Of a DNA stretch of 64,000 nt, positions 1-9,254 are shown piece after piece. Under the pieces are notes generated by a model. It was not told the DNA's origin. It saw nothing but the letters and a program-made list of their open reading frames with translations, and did no database searches. The number at the start of each line of letters is the position of its first letter. Within the stretch, counting starts at the first letter, position 1. A program made the position numbers and the translations under genes. Source of the DNA: Streptomyces cellostaticus (lineage in GTDB: Bacteria > Actinomycetota > Actinomycetes > Streptomycetales > Streptomycetaceae); assembly GCF_001513965.1 (NCBI RefSeq), contig NZ_KQ948045.1, positions 11,032 through 75,031 on the forward strand. Direction: 5' to 3'.

Positions 1-335
1 CCCCGGCGGTGAGCGCACCACGCGGTCCAGGCTTCGCACATTCCGGGCCACCCCGGACCCCGAACGGGTCGCCGACTCCCTCGCATGGCCACCGTGCGGC
101 TGCCCACGCTGCCACACCCGTACACCCCGCTGACCGAACCCCACAGACGGCTGCCCGCCCCAGTCCATGCTGGGGCGGCCCCGTGACAGATGGGCGGGGC
201 CTTCCGATCCGTACGAGGGATATCCGGCTACGTCCCGGCGACCTCCCCTGCCCCTCCTCGAAGTCCACCTCCGTATTGCCGAATCCCGTGACTTGGAAGT
301 CGTCCTACGGCACCATGAGCGTCGGGGGTGAGCGC
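1..335. other. Stretch with no supported gene
   Basis: An open frame runs through here into the next gene, but its residues (Pro/Arg/Ser-rich, no domain) look like readthrough of GC-rich DNA rather than protein. The window starts mid-region, so a promoter or the end of an earlier gene may lie here. I see no convincing site. Confidence 0.5.
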
Positions 336-1337
336 GTGAGCGAGACGCCGGATGCGGTGCAGAGCGCCAGGCGGGCGTTATCCAAGAGTGAACGCGCGTT
401 CGGTCCCGTCCATTCGCAGACCCTCGCCGCCCTCGCGCATCTCGCGCGTGAGCTCGCCGCCGAGGGCCGCGGCGACGAAGCCATCGGACAGTGGCAGAAG
501 CTCCTCGACAGGTACCGCGGCGCCCTCGGCCCCAGGCACCCGGACACGCTGAGCGCGCTGGCCGAACTCGCGCAGGCCCTCGAAACGGCCGGCCGCCATG
601 CGGAAGCCCTCGAGTGCTTACAACAGCTCCTCGTCGGCTACGCAGGCCATGTCGGTGCCGCTCCGCCCGGCACTCTCGAAGCCTTGCCCCGGCTCTGGCG
701 CGCCGCCAGCCGTGCCCTGTTCGAGGCCGACCACGACGACGACACGCGGCAGTATCTGCGGCGACTGGCCGCCAGGTACCGAAGCACCTCCGATGCCGGG
801 CAGCCCGACGCCGATCAGGACTCCTCCATCACGGATCCGGAAGTCCAAAGGCTCCTCCAGGCCATGACCGCCCACCTCGCCGCTCGTCGCGGTGTCGACG
901 CCTACGGTGCGGCCCGCTTGCTCGTGGAAGAGTTGACCGCCCGCAGCAAGGGCCATTCCCCTGAGGCCGCCAGGAAGCCGAAGACGCCCTGCGCGGAAAC
1001 CGATCCGTGGCTCGGGTCTCCTTCGGACGGAGACCTGCCGGTGCCGGACGCGGCCATCCATGAGTCGTCGCTCGACGATCTCTTCGCCGCTCATGCGGCC
1101 CAGGTCGCGGGGATCCTCGACGATGCCTCGGACGACCTCGAAGAGAGTGGTCCGAGCGCTCCGGGTCACCTCGGCGCGTGGAACCTGGATGAGGCCAAGC
1201 GCCTCGCCAAAGAGGCGCGTGAAGCCGTCGACTCCGATCTCATCGCACTGTTCCTGAGGCTGGGGCCGCCCCCGGAAGCCACAGGCAGAGCTGACTACGA
1301 ACCGGCAAACAGTGGTGGTGGGGGGACCCAGCAGTGA
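336..1337 (+). CDS. TPR-repeat protein with a TTA codon
   Basis: Soluble protein of about 333 residues with no signal peptide. The N-terminal third has tandem helical hairpins spaced like tetratricopeptide repeats (Leu/Ala-rich helices ending in GR-H-AEAL), a scaffold for protein contacts. The rest is acidic and Ala-rich with no recognised domain. GTG 336 is preferred because GGTGA lies four bases upstream; in-frame ATG 315 lacks a ribosome site. Codon 15 is TTA (378-380), rare in Streptomyces, so translation may depend on the bldA leucyl-tRNA. The stop overlaps the next gene's GTG (GTGA), implying translational coupling. Function unknown; a scaffold for the partner membrane protein is inference. 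Confidence 0.7.
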   Translation: MSETPDAVQSARRALSKSERAFGPVHSQTLAALAHLARELAAEGRGDEAIGQWQKLLDRYRGALGPRHPDTLSALAELAQALETAGRHAEALECLQQLLVGYAGHVGAAPPGTLEALPRLWRAASRALFEADHDDDTRQYLRRLAARYRSTSDAGQPDADQDSSITDPEVQRLLQAMTAHLAARRGVDAYGAARLLVEELTARSKGHSPEAARKPKTPCAETDPWLGSPSDGDLPVPDAAIHESSLDDLFAAHAAQVAGILDDASDDLEESGPSAPGHLGAWNLDEAKRLAKEAREAVDSDLIALFLRLGPPPEATGRADYEPANSGGGGTQQ

Positions 1338-1930
1338 ACACGGACGACGCGGACAGCCTCTTGGCGGCCGAGGCACATCGGCTTGCCGCACAGTGGGCCG
1401 CTGTGCCGCCGGAGGTTCTCAAACCCGTTCTAGCCGCTGCCCAGGCCGAGCGGGCTCTGCGGTCGAAAGAGACCGTCCTCCGGCTTCGTCTGAACTACGA
1501 GCTGGAAAAAGAGCGCATCCAGGCCGAAAAGGCCGAAGGCGAGCGGCAGGCGCGCGCGGAACGCGAGGCGGCGGAGCGAGAAGCCGGCGCAGAGATAAAG
1601 GCGGCGGAGCGAGAAGCTCACGCAGAGATAAAGGCAGGGGAGCGGGAAGCCGCCGCACAGATAGAGCAGCTGCGCCATCGCCGGCACGTCGTGAACGTGA
1701 CCGTCGGCGCGGTCATTTCCATCGCTCTGCTCGGCGCCGGCGTCGCCGTCGTCGGTTCAGCGCCTTGGCTCTCCGTCATCCTGTGCGGCCCGAGCCTGCT
1801 CGCACTCGCGAAGGTCTTCGTATTGCACCGCAGCGACCCCGAGGACATGAAGCTGCTGGCACGAGCTTCCGGCAGTGCCGGGAACGCCGCGGCTCAGGCA
1901 TCGCCACCGCAGCAGCCTCCTGCTCCGTGA
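1334..1930 (+). CDS. Coiled-coil membrane protein
   Basis: 198 residues. Residues about 35-115 form a charged Glu/Arg/Ala coiled coil with near-repeats of the type AEREA-AEIKA. Two hydrophobic segments follow (about 122-143 and 146-162), then a short Pro/Ala tail, so it should sit in the membrane with the coiled coil in the cytoplasm. It overlaps the TPR gene by four bases and is probably made with it. Its stop abuts the stop of the convergent AAA-ATPase gene with no spacer. I do not recognise a family. Confidence 0.75.
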   Translation: MNTDDADSLLAAEAHRLAAQWAAVPPEVLKPVLAAAQAERALRSKETVLRLRLNYELEKERIQAEKAEGERQARAEREAAEREAGAEIKAAEREAHAEIKAGEREAAAQIEQLRHRRHVVNVTVGAVISIALLGAGVAVVGSAPWLSVILCGPSLLALAKVFVLHRSDPEDMKLLARASGSAGNAAAQASPPQQPPAP

Positions 1931-4900
1931 TCAGTCATCGGTACGCGCGGCCGCCCGGTTGATCGCCGCCTCCACCGCCGCCACCCGGTCGGCGAGCAGC
2001 CCGAGCGCCGCCACCGCCCGCGTCAGAGGATCGTCCTCGGGGCCGCCCAGGCTGCGGGTGCGGACGTGGGCCGTCTTCAGCTCGGTCCAGCGGGCGGACT
2101 GTTCGGGGGTGAGGGTGCCGCGCAGCTCGGCCAGCTTCAGCAGGTTGGCCTCGGCGCCGGTGGTGAGGGTCTGGGCCTCGGCCGTGTAGTGGTCGGTGAC
2201 CACGGCCTCGCGCTCGGCGGAGTTCATGACCGGGCGCAGGCGCTGGGCCATGCGGTTCATGTCCCGGTAGGAGCCCTGGAGGCGGAACGGCGGCTCGGTG
2301 CGGGCCGCTTCCGACTGGGCGGCGGAGGCGATGTAGGACGCGTTGACCCGCAGCACCGTCGCACGGACCGCCAGCAGATGGCGTAGCACCGCGAGGACAC
2401 GGTCCAGCTCGGCGGGCGCCAAGGGGTGGGTAAGGCGGTCGGCGCGGGCCGTGGGGTCCGCGGCGGCCAGCCGGACCAGCAGGTCCAGGTCCGCGCGGTC
2501 GCGGGCGGCGAGCGGGGCCAGGACCGGGTTGGCGGTGAGCGCGTTCTCGATGAAGCTGAGCGCGAAGACGTCCTCCTTGCCGGTGAGGACGTCGCCGAGG
2601 TTCCAGACGTCCGCCCGGTTGGCGAGCATGTCGGGGACGCGGAAGCGGTCGCCGGACTCGGTGTAGGGGTTGCCGGTCATACAGACCGCGAAGCGTTTCC
2701 CGCGCAGGTCGTAGGTGCGCGGCTCGCCGTCCCACACGCCGTCGACGCGGCGGGTGGCGTCGCACAGCGGGATGAACTTCTGCAGCAGCTCCGGCGAGGT
2801 GTGCTGGATGTCGTCCAGGTGGAGGAGCGTGTTGTTGCCGGCCGCCAGCGCGAAGTTGATCTTCTCGATCTCGCGGCGGGCCGTGGCGTTCGGGGCGTCG
2901 GCCGGGTCGAGCGAGGTGACGGTGTGGCCGAGCGCCGGGCCGCTGACCTTGACCAGCATCAGGCCGAGACGGTCGGCGACGTACTCCATGAGGGTGGTTT
3001 TGCCGTAGCCCGGCGGGGAGACCAGCAGAAGCAGGCCGCCGGTGTCGGTGCGCTTCGACGCACCCGTGGTGCCGAGCTGCCGGGCCAGGCTGTCGCCGGC
3101 CAGGGGAAGGTACACCTCGTCCACGAGGCGGTTGCGGACGAAGGCGGACATCACCCGGGGGCGGTGGTCGTCCAGGCGGAGGCGGTCGCGTTCGGCCGCC
3201 ACCAACGTCGTACGGCTGCGCTGGTAGGCGCGGAAGGCAGGGACCTCCAGCTGCGCGAATCGCGCCGTCCTGGCCAGGAACTCGTCCAGGCGCAGGGGCA
3301 ACCGGCCGCCCTCCACGCGCGCGTGGGCGCCCAGCAGGCCCTCGGCCGTCGCGGTCAGCGGGGCGTCCCCGTCGTAGCGGGGCAGGCCGGGGCAGAGTTC
3401 GGCGGCGACCGCCTCGGCCAGCTCGCCGGGGCCGGTCTCCGCGCCGGAGGCGGTGGCGTACGACGACAGCCACGCCTCGGCCACCTGGCGCCGCGCGGCC
3501 AGGTCGGCCAGCGCCTCCAGATCCGAGGCGTACTCCGAACTCCCCACCGAGTGACGGAACTTCTCCAGCAGCGTCCGCGCGCCGGCGCCGAGGACGAAGG
3601 CCTCCCCGCTCGTCAGCTCGTCGAAGAGATACGCGGCGGCCGGGCGGGAATCGGCCTCCGGAGCCCACGCCGCCAGAGCCCCGGCCAGCTCCCCCACCAG
3701 CTCGGCGATCCCCGGAACCGGCCCGAAGGTGTCCCGCGCGCGGGCCAGCGACACCGCGCGCCGGGTCCACGCGGTCCGCGCCTCGGCCGTGGTGCCGTGG
3801 GCCCAGAAGAGCTGGGCGGCGGCGCGCACCGCGGGCTCGTGGCGCAGGGTGCCGGCGCCGTCGTACAGCGGGAGCAGGGCGGTGAGGATCGCGGTGGCGT
3901 CGTGGTCGTGGACACCGCGCTCGTAGCCCTCGTCGAACGAGGCCTGCGCCGCCTCCCGTACCAGGGCGGGCAGGTCGGCGGCGGCGAGGGCGGCCGGGCC
4001 GTGCTCGGTCAGCAGGCGGGCGGCGAGGTGTTCGGCGCGGTAGACCTCGGGGGATTCGGAGGGGAGGTGGCGGTCCCAGAAGGGGCGGGTCCGCGCGAAG
4101 TCCGGGTCCGTCACCGGGCGGCGGTAGTCGGTGCCGGTGACCGCGAAGGCGAGGCCCTCGCCGTGCGGGACCAGGGTGAGGTCGAGCGGCTGGGTGTTGA
4201 CGGCGAAGCGGTGGCCGCCGAGCAGCAGGGTGCGGCCGTCGTCGGCGTACAGGTCGGTGCGGTCGCGCAGGGCGCGGGCGGCCTCCTGGCGGGCGGCCTT
4301 GAGGCGGCCGTCGAGCTCCTCGGCGCGCACGCTGTCGCCGAGGGCGCGCAGCTCGTCGGCGGTGCGGCGGACCTTGGCGACCATCGGGTCGGAGGCGAAG
4401 TAGGTGGTGACCGCGTCGGTGTCGGTCAGGGTGGCCGCGCGGCGGGCGACCGTCTCCAGCACCCGGGCGGCGGAGACGGCGAGTTGCTCGGCGCGGCGGG
4501 CGCGGGCGTCGGCGAGGGACTGCTTGCGGGCGGCGAAGGCCTCGTAGATCTCGGTGCGCCGGTCGGCGAGTTCGCCGAGGAAGTCGTCGAACTCGGCGAA
4601 CCGGGCGTCCAGGTCCTCCACTCGGGCGAGGACGGCGGCCAGTTGGTCGTCGCAGGCCTCGGGGGTGCCGGACTGGGCGAGCGCGGCGGTGACCGCCTGG
4701 GCCAGCAGGGCGGTCTCGGCGGCGAACTCGGCCCGGCCCTCGCGGTCGAGGAGGCTGCGGCGGCGGGCGTCGAGGGTGGCGCGGGCCCGGTTGACGCCGC
4801 CGAGCACCTCGGCGATCCGCTCCAGGATGGCGGTGCGGACGGTGGCGTCGGCGATGTCGAGGCCGGTGACGACCTCGGTGACCGTGCGCAGCCCGTCGGC

Positions 4901-6769
4901 GAGGTCGTCCAGCCGGGCGGCGACGGGCGCGGCCGCGGCGACGGTCTCGGCCGAGCCCGCCTGCTCCACGAGCTGTTCGACGTCCGCGTGGTGGGCCGCG
5001 AAGGCGTCCTCGCGGGCCAGGAAGGACACCGCGCGCCGTCCGAAGGCCGCGAGATCGGCCTCGGCCCCGGCGGCCAGCTCGTCCACCCGGGCGGTGTCCG
5101 CGTACCGCAGCTCCTTCAGGGTGAGCAGGTGGCCGTGCGCGTGGCGGAGTTCGGTGAGGCCCCGGACCCAGGCAGCGGCGTCCCGCGGGGCCTCGCCGCG
5201 CAGCCGGCGGACCACGGCGGCGATGCGTTCCGCGGCCTCGTCCAGGGCCTCGGCGGCCTGCCGGGACAGGGCGCGCACGGTCTCGAACTCGCCCAGCACC
5301 TGCTCGGCGGTCTCCCGCACGGCGTCCAACGGGGCGCCCAGCCCACCGAGTTCGGGATCGCGCAGCCAGTGGTGCGTGTCCGCGGCGCGTACGCAGGCGG
5401 CGGCCAGCGCCCGGTAGCCCTCCCCCGTCCCGATGCCCTCGGCGACGAGCCGGGCGACGGACAGGCAGTCGGCCAGCCCGCGCACGAGGTCCGCGTTGCC
5501 GACCCGGGCCAGCGCGCCGGTCCCGGTGCGCAGGGCGGCCGCGTGTGTGTCGGAGACGTACGGCGAGGTCCACCACTGGAGGGGGTGCGCATGCGCGGGC
5601 TCGTCGCCCTCGGCGCGCAGCACGGCCAGGGCGCCGTCCTCGAACAGGGCCCAGCCCCGGCAGGACAGCGGGGTGGCGACCTCCTTGCGCAGGGTGTTGT
5701 ACGACATCAGGAGCGTGCGGCCCCGCGTGCGCGAGCGGAACGCGTAGAGCACGTCCTCCCCGTTGGGCGAGCGCACCTCCTGCTCGAACTCCAGCCCGTC
5801 CGCGTCGAGTTCGTACGTCTTGTGCGCGCCCGAGGCCAGGCAGTACCCGCCCGGGAACACGATGCCCTGGTCCTCGGGCAGCCGGCGGCAGGCCTGCCCG
5901 ATGCCGTCGAGCCGGACCACCGACCGGGTCAGCGTGTCGACCACCAGGTAGCGGTCGGTGTCCTCCTTGTAGGGCCGTACCCGCAGCAGGACCAGCGCCC
6001 CCACGCGCGCGTGGGCGACGGCGGCGTCGGCGAGTGACTGGAGCGGCTCCTCGACCGGCTCGGCGTACAGTTCCTCGCCCTCCGGGCCGCGCACGGTGAG
6101 CCGCCCGCCGACGGTGGCCACGCCCGCCCCGCCCGGCACCGACACGTACGGATCCCGGCCGAGGACGTGGTCCTCGCGGGTGGTCTCGGTCCAGGTGAAG
6201 TCGTGCGCGGGCGGGAACACGTCGTCGCGGTCGCCGCGCGCGTCCAGGAACCGGGGCCCGCCGCCTGCGGCCGGAGTCCAGCGCAGCGCGCGGACGTCGT
6301 CGGCCTTCTCGCCGGTGCGGAACACCGCCAGCAGCCGGCCGTCGACGCGGCGCAGCCGCAGCAGCCGGGCCTGCCGGTAGTAGCGGTGCAGGGCCGTGAA
6401 CTCCCGGACGAACGCCGGGTCGTCGAGCAGTCCGGGTACGGCGTCCTCGGGCAGCCGGTTCAGGTCCCGGTCGTACAGCCCGAGGACGTCGGAGACAGCC
6501 GTTTCCTCGCCCGCCCGGCCGGTGCTGCCGAACAGCAGCACGTCCCCGACGGCGACGACGTCGCACGGCACGCACGCGTGCCCGGTGCGCAGCTGTGCGG
6601 TGGCCCCGAGGGCGAGCCCGGTGGAGCCGAACTCCTCGGCGCGGCGCGCGTTGAGGGTCTCGGCCCGCCGGGCCAGCTCGGCCGCCTGGGCGGTCAGCCG
6701 GTCGCGCAGCACCTCGTAGGTGCCGGCGTCGACGGTGTCGTACGAGCCCGTCTCCGGGGCGGTGGACAT
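1931..6769 (-). CDS. Giant AAA ATPase ('DNA repair ATPase' family)
   Basis: 1612 residues. The first 400 or so look beta-rich (repeat-like blades). Residues about 450-900 are long Ala/Arg/Glu helices of coiled-coil type. The C-terminal AAA module has Walker A PPGYGKTT near residue 1250, Walker B LLHLDD near 1318 and a sensor-like TGNPYT near 1365. The whole matches what is annotated in Streptomyces as DNA repair ATPase with a DUF3686 region; a DNA-repair role is not proven by sequence. ATG 6769 has AAGGGAAG upstream. It lies 92 bp after the flotillin gene on the same strand, which suggests an operon and possible work at the membrane. Confidence 0.85.
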   Translation of the reverse strand: MSTAPETGSYDTVDAGTYEVLRDRLTAQAAELARRAETLNARRAEEFGSTGLALGATAQLRTGHACVPCDVVAVGDVLLFGSTGRAGEETAVSDVLGLYDRDLNRLPEDAVPGLLDDPAFVREFTALHRYYRQARLLRLRRVDGRLLAVFRTGEKADDVRALRWTPAAGGGPRFLDARGDRDDVFPPAHDFTWTETTREDHVLGRDPYVSVPGGAGVATVGGRLTVRGPEGEELYAEPVEEPLQSLADAAVAHARVGALVLLRVRPYKEDTDRYLVVDTLTRSVVRLDGIGQACRRLPEDQGIVFPGGYCLASGAHKTYELDADGLEFEQEVRSPNGEDVLYAFRSRTRGRTLLMSYNTLRKEVATPLSCRGWALFEDGALAVLRAEGDEPAHAHPLQWWTSPYVSDTHAAALRTGTGALARVGNADLVRGLADCLSVARLVAEGIGTGEGYRALAAACVRAADTHHWLRDPELGGLGAPLDAVRETAEQVLGEFETVRALSRQAAEALDEAAERIAAVVRRLRGEAPRDAAAWVRGLTELRHAHGHLLTLKELRYADTARVDELAAGAEADLAAFGRRAVSFLAREDAFAAHHADVEQLVEQAGSAETVAAAAPVAARLDDLADGLRTVTEVVTGLDIADATVRTAILERIAEVLGGVNRARATLDARRRSLLDREGRAEFAAETALLAQAVTAALAQSGTPEACDDQLAAVLARVEDLDARFAEFDDFLGELADRRTEIYEAFAARKQSLADARARRAEQLAVSAARVLETVARRAATLTDTDAVTTYFASDPMVAKVRRTADELRALGDSVRAEELDGRLKAARQEAARALRDRTDLYADDGRTLLLGGHRFAVNTQPLDLTLVPHGEGLAFAVTGTDYRRPVTDPDFARTRPFWDRHLPSESPEVYRAEHLAARLLTEHGPAALAAADLPALVREAAQASFDEGYERGVHDHDATAILTALLPLYDGAGTLRHEPAVRAAAQLFWAHGTTAEARTAWTRRAVSLARARDTFGPVPGIAELVGELAGALAAWAPEADSRPAAAYLFDELTSGEAFVLGAGARTLLEKFRHSVGSSEYASDLEALADLAARRQVAEAWLSSYATASGAETGPGELAEAVAAELCPGLPRYDGDAPLTATAEGLLGAHARVEGGRLPLRLDEFLARTARFAQLEVPAFRAYQRSRTTLVAAERDRLRLDDHRPRVMSAFVRNRLVDEVYLPLAGDSLARQLGTTGASKRTDTGGLLLLVSPPGYGKTTLMEYVADRLGLMLVKVSGPALGHTVTSLDPADAPNATARREIEKINFALAAGNNTLLHLDDIQHTSPELLQKFIPLCDATRRVDGVWDGEPRTYDLRGKRFAVCMTGNPYTESGDRFRVPDMLANRADVWNLGDVLTGKEDVFALSFIENALTANPVLAPLAARDRADLDLLVRLAAADPTARADRLTHPLAPAELDRVLAVLRHLLAVRATVLRVNASYIASAAQSEAARTEPPFRLQGSYRDMNRMAQRLRPVMNSAEREAVVTDHYTAEAQTLTTGAEANLLKLAELRGTLTPEQSARWTELKTAHVRTRSLGGPEDDPLTRAVAALGLLADRVAAVEAAINRAAARTDD

Positions 6770-6817
6770 GGAGCGTGCTTCCCTTCAAGGACGTCCAGTA
6801 CTACAAGGAAACGGGAG

Positions 6818-6856
6818 GTGGCCGGGGAGCCGACCCCCGTGCGGCGGCCCGGCCAC
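6818..6856 (-). terminator. Hairpin between flotillin and ATPase genes
   Basis: Inverted repeat GTGGCCGGG (6818-6826) / CCCGGCCAC (6848-6856), just after the flotillin stop. There is no T-run, so it may only attenuate readthrough into the ATPase gene. Confidence 0.35.
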
Positions 6857-6861
6857 GGGCG

Positions 6862-9015
6862 TCAGGCCCGGGGGGTGCCGTTCAGCGCGGCGACCGGGGT
6901 GTCCGCCAGGCCCAGCTCGCCGGCCCGGTCGAGGAGTTGCCGGAACCGGGAGGCCTCCGGGCCGCCGGAGTTCATCAGCTTCATCAGCAGCGCCGACACC
7001 GTCAGGTTCTGCACGTCGGCCGTGCCGAGCGAGCCGAGGATCCGGCTCAGGTCGTCGGTGAAGCTGCCCGAGCCGTCCAGCCAGGGCTTCGCCAGCGCCT
7101 GCGCCGTACGGGAGTTGTCCATGAAGCCGTCGACGCCCTTGCCGAACGAGACCGCCGACACCAGCCGGTCGAAGAAGACGGACTCGCCGCCGACGATGTC
7201 GATGTCGGCGTTCTCCAGGCCGGTCGCGAGGACCGTGGCCTGCGCCTCGGCGACCTGCCGCTGCGTCTCCAGGCCGGCCAGCCGGATCTCCTTCTCCGCC
7301 TGCAGCCGCAGCCGGTACTCCTCGTGCCCCCGGGACGCCTCGTCCAGGGCGGCCATCGCGGCGGCCTTCTCGGTCAGGCCCGCCGCCTCGGCCTTCAGCT
7401 TCTCCCCGATGCCGGTGGCCTCGGCGAGGGCCTTCGCCCGGGCACCCTCGGCCTCCGCGAGCGCCTTCGCCTGGGCGCCCTCCGCCTCGGCCTTCAGCCG
7501 GGACTGGGTGGCCTGTGCCGCAGCCTGGGCGCCTTCCGCCTCGGCCAGCGCCTTCGCCCGGGCACCCTCGGCCTCCGCCCGCAGCCTCGCCTCCGCGGCC
7601 TGCGCCTCGGCCCGGCCGGACTTCTCGATGACCTCGGCCTCCTTGTCGCGGACCTGCACGGCGGCAAGACCCTCGGCGGCGGCCTCGGCCTGGGTGCCCT
7701 CGGCGAGCCGCAGCTTGGCCCGGGCGTCCAGGTCGGCGGTCTTCAACCGGGCCTCGGCGAGGGTGAGTTCCTCGGCGGCGCGGTGGGTGGCGGCCTGCTC
7801 GGCGGCCTCGGCGGCCTTGATGTCCTTGACCAGCTTCTCCTGCGCCTCGGCCTCGGCGGCGATGACGAGGGCCTGCCGCTCCCGCTCGGCCTCCTCGACC
7901 AGGCGCAGCTTCTTGATGGACTCCTCCTGCTCGGCGACCGTACGGTCCACCGCGACCCGCTCCCGGACGACCTCGGCGATCTCCCGCTTCTCCGCCTCGA
8001 CTTCCTTCTCGGCAGCGATCTTCGTCAGCTGGGTCTCCCGCTCCCGGGCGATGACCTCCAGCATGCGGTCCTTCTCGACGCGTTCGTTCTCGACGGCGAT
8101 GACCCGCTCGCGGTTCTTGGCGGCGACGGCGATCTCACGGGCCTGGTTCTCGCGCTGGACGCCGAGCTGCTCCTCGGTGCGCAGGAAGGCGCCCTGCGCA
8201 CGCAGCCGCTCCTCCTCCACCACGCGCGCGGTCTCGGCCTCCTCACGGGCCCGGGACGTCTCGATCTCCCGCTTCTGCTTGATCTCGGCATCGGCCTGCC
8301 GGCGCTCCAGCTCCAGGATGGCCTCCCGGGCGTCGACGTCCTGCCGGGTGATCTCCTTCTGCTCGTTGCGCTGCGCCTCGTTGGTGCGCACGTGCTCGAT
8401 CGCCGTCAGCTCGGTGATCTTGCGGATGCCCTGGGCGTCGAGGACGTTGGCCGGGTCGAGCTGGGAGAGCGGCGTCTGCTCCAGGTAGTCGATCGCCGCG
8501 TCCTCCAGGTGATAACCGTTGAGGTCGACGCCGATCAACTCGATGATGTGGTAACGGAGTTCCTCACGCTTGGTGTACAGGTCGGTGAAGTCCATCTGCT
8601 TACCGACGGTCTTCAGCGCCTCGGAGAACTTCGCGTGGAACAGCTCCTGGAGCGTGTCCTGGTGGCTGGCGCGGTCGGTGCCGACGGACTGGGCGACCTT
8701 GATGACGTCCTGGACGGTCTTGTTGACCTTCACGAAGAACAGGATCCGGATGTCGGCACGGATGTTGTCCCGGCAGATCAGCCCGTCCCGGCCGGAGCGG
8801 CTGATCTCGATCGTCTTCACCGAGATGTCCATGATCTCGGCCTTGTGCAGCACCGGCAGCACGACCTGCCCGGTGAACGTCACGTCGACCTTGCGCGTCC
8901 GGGACACGATCAGCGCCCTGCCCTGGTCCACCTTGCGGTACAGGCGGGAGAACGCGAACAGGGCGAGCAGAACGACGACGAGACAGACGGCGACGAGCAC
9001 GCCGAGCGCTTCCAT
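6862..9015 (-). CDS. Flotillin / SPFH-domain membrane protein
   Basis: 717 residues. One N-terminal transmembrane helix (about 4-23) is followed by an SPFH/band-7 domain (about 28-200), then a very long coiled coil (about 220-600) built from repeats of the kind AEAEGARAKAL typical of flotillins. The C-terminal 110 residues are globular and conserved-looking. Flotillins scaffold lipid-ordered membrane domains on the cytoplasmic face. The 92-bp gap to the giant ATPase gene downstream suggests the two proteins act together. Divergent from the PucR-type regulator across a 239-bp intergenic region with nested palindromes. Confidence 0.9.
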   Translation of the reverse strand: MEALGVLVAVCLVVVLLALFAFSRLYRKVDQGRALIVSRTRKVDVTFTGQVVLPVLHKAEIMDISVKTIEISRSGRDGLICRDNIRADIRILFFVKVNKTVQDVIKVAQSVGTDRASHQDTLQELFHAKFSEALKTVGKQMDFTDLYTKREELRYHIIELIGVDLNGYHLEDAAIDYLEQTPLSQLDPANVLDAQGIRKITELTAIEHVRTNEAQRNEQKEITRQDVDAREAILELERRQADAEIKQKREIETSRAREEAETARVVEEERLRAQGAFLRTEEQLGVQRENQAREIAVAAKNRERVIAVENERVEKDRMLEVIARERETQLTKIAAEKEVEAEKREIAEVVRERVAVDRTVAEQEESIKKLRLVEEAERERQALVIAAEAEAQEKLVKDIKAAEAAEQAATHRAAEELTLAEARLKTADLDARAKLRLAEGTQAEAAAEGLAAVQVRDKEAEVIEKSGRAEAQAAEARLRAEAEGARAKALAEAEGAQAAAQATQSRLKAEAEGAQAKALAEAEGARAKALAEATGIGEKLKAEAAGLTEKAAAMAALDEASRGHEEYRLRLQAEKEIRLAGLETQRQVAEAQATVLATGLENADIDIVGGESVFFDRLVSAVSFGKGVDGFMDNSRTAQALAKPWLDGSGSFTDDLSRILGSLGTADVQNLTVSALLMKLMNSGGPEASRFRQLLDRAGELGLADTPVAALNGTPRA

Positions 9016-9063
9016 GGTGTACGTCCTTGTGCGTCAGACGATGAAAACGGAAGAGCTCCCCCC

Positions 9064-9105
9064 GGTTCCGGTGCAGGACGCCTGCCGGTGCCCGGCACCG
9101 GAACC
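9064..9105. promoter_or_regulatory. Nested palindromes in the flotillin/pucR divergent region
   Basis: GGTTCCGGTGC (9064-9074) is exactly inverted as GCACCGGAACC (9095-9105). A second palindrome (CCGGTGC / GGCACCGG) lies inside the loop, so CCGGTGC occurs as a direct repeat. This could be an operator for the PucR-type protein or a transcript hairpin of the flotillin 5' UTR. Confidence 0.4.
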
Positions 9106-9254
9106 ATCCGTAGTGCTCCCCTTGCCCGATGGTGCACCCGGGGCGCACCCCCGCGCATTGCCGGTCCCCGGCAGCGTTCACTATGTACTTGATGCCGGAC
9201 GGGCGCTAAGAAAGCGTCACCGGCGCGTCAATATCACGGGGGAACGGGGACGGC

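Noticed and set aside
1..335. N-terminal extension of the TPR protein back to base 9
   Set aside because: The added residues are Pro/Arg/His-rich noise, and a ribosome site supports GTG 336.
2426..6037. Very long open frame (over 1200 codons) on the plus strand
   Set aside because: It is antisense to the AAA ATPase. Its Gly/Val/Arg-rich residues without domains are typical of shadow frames in GC-rich DNA.
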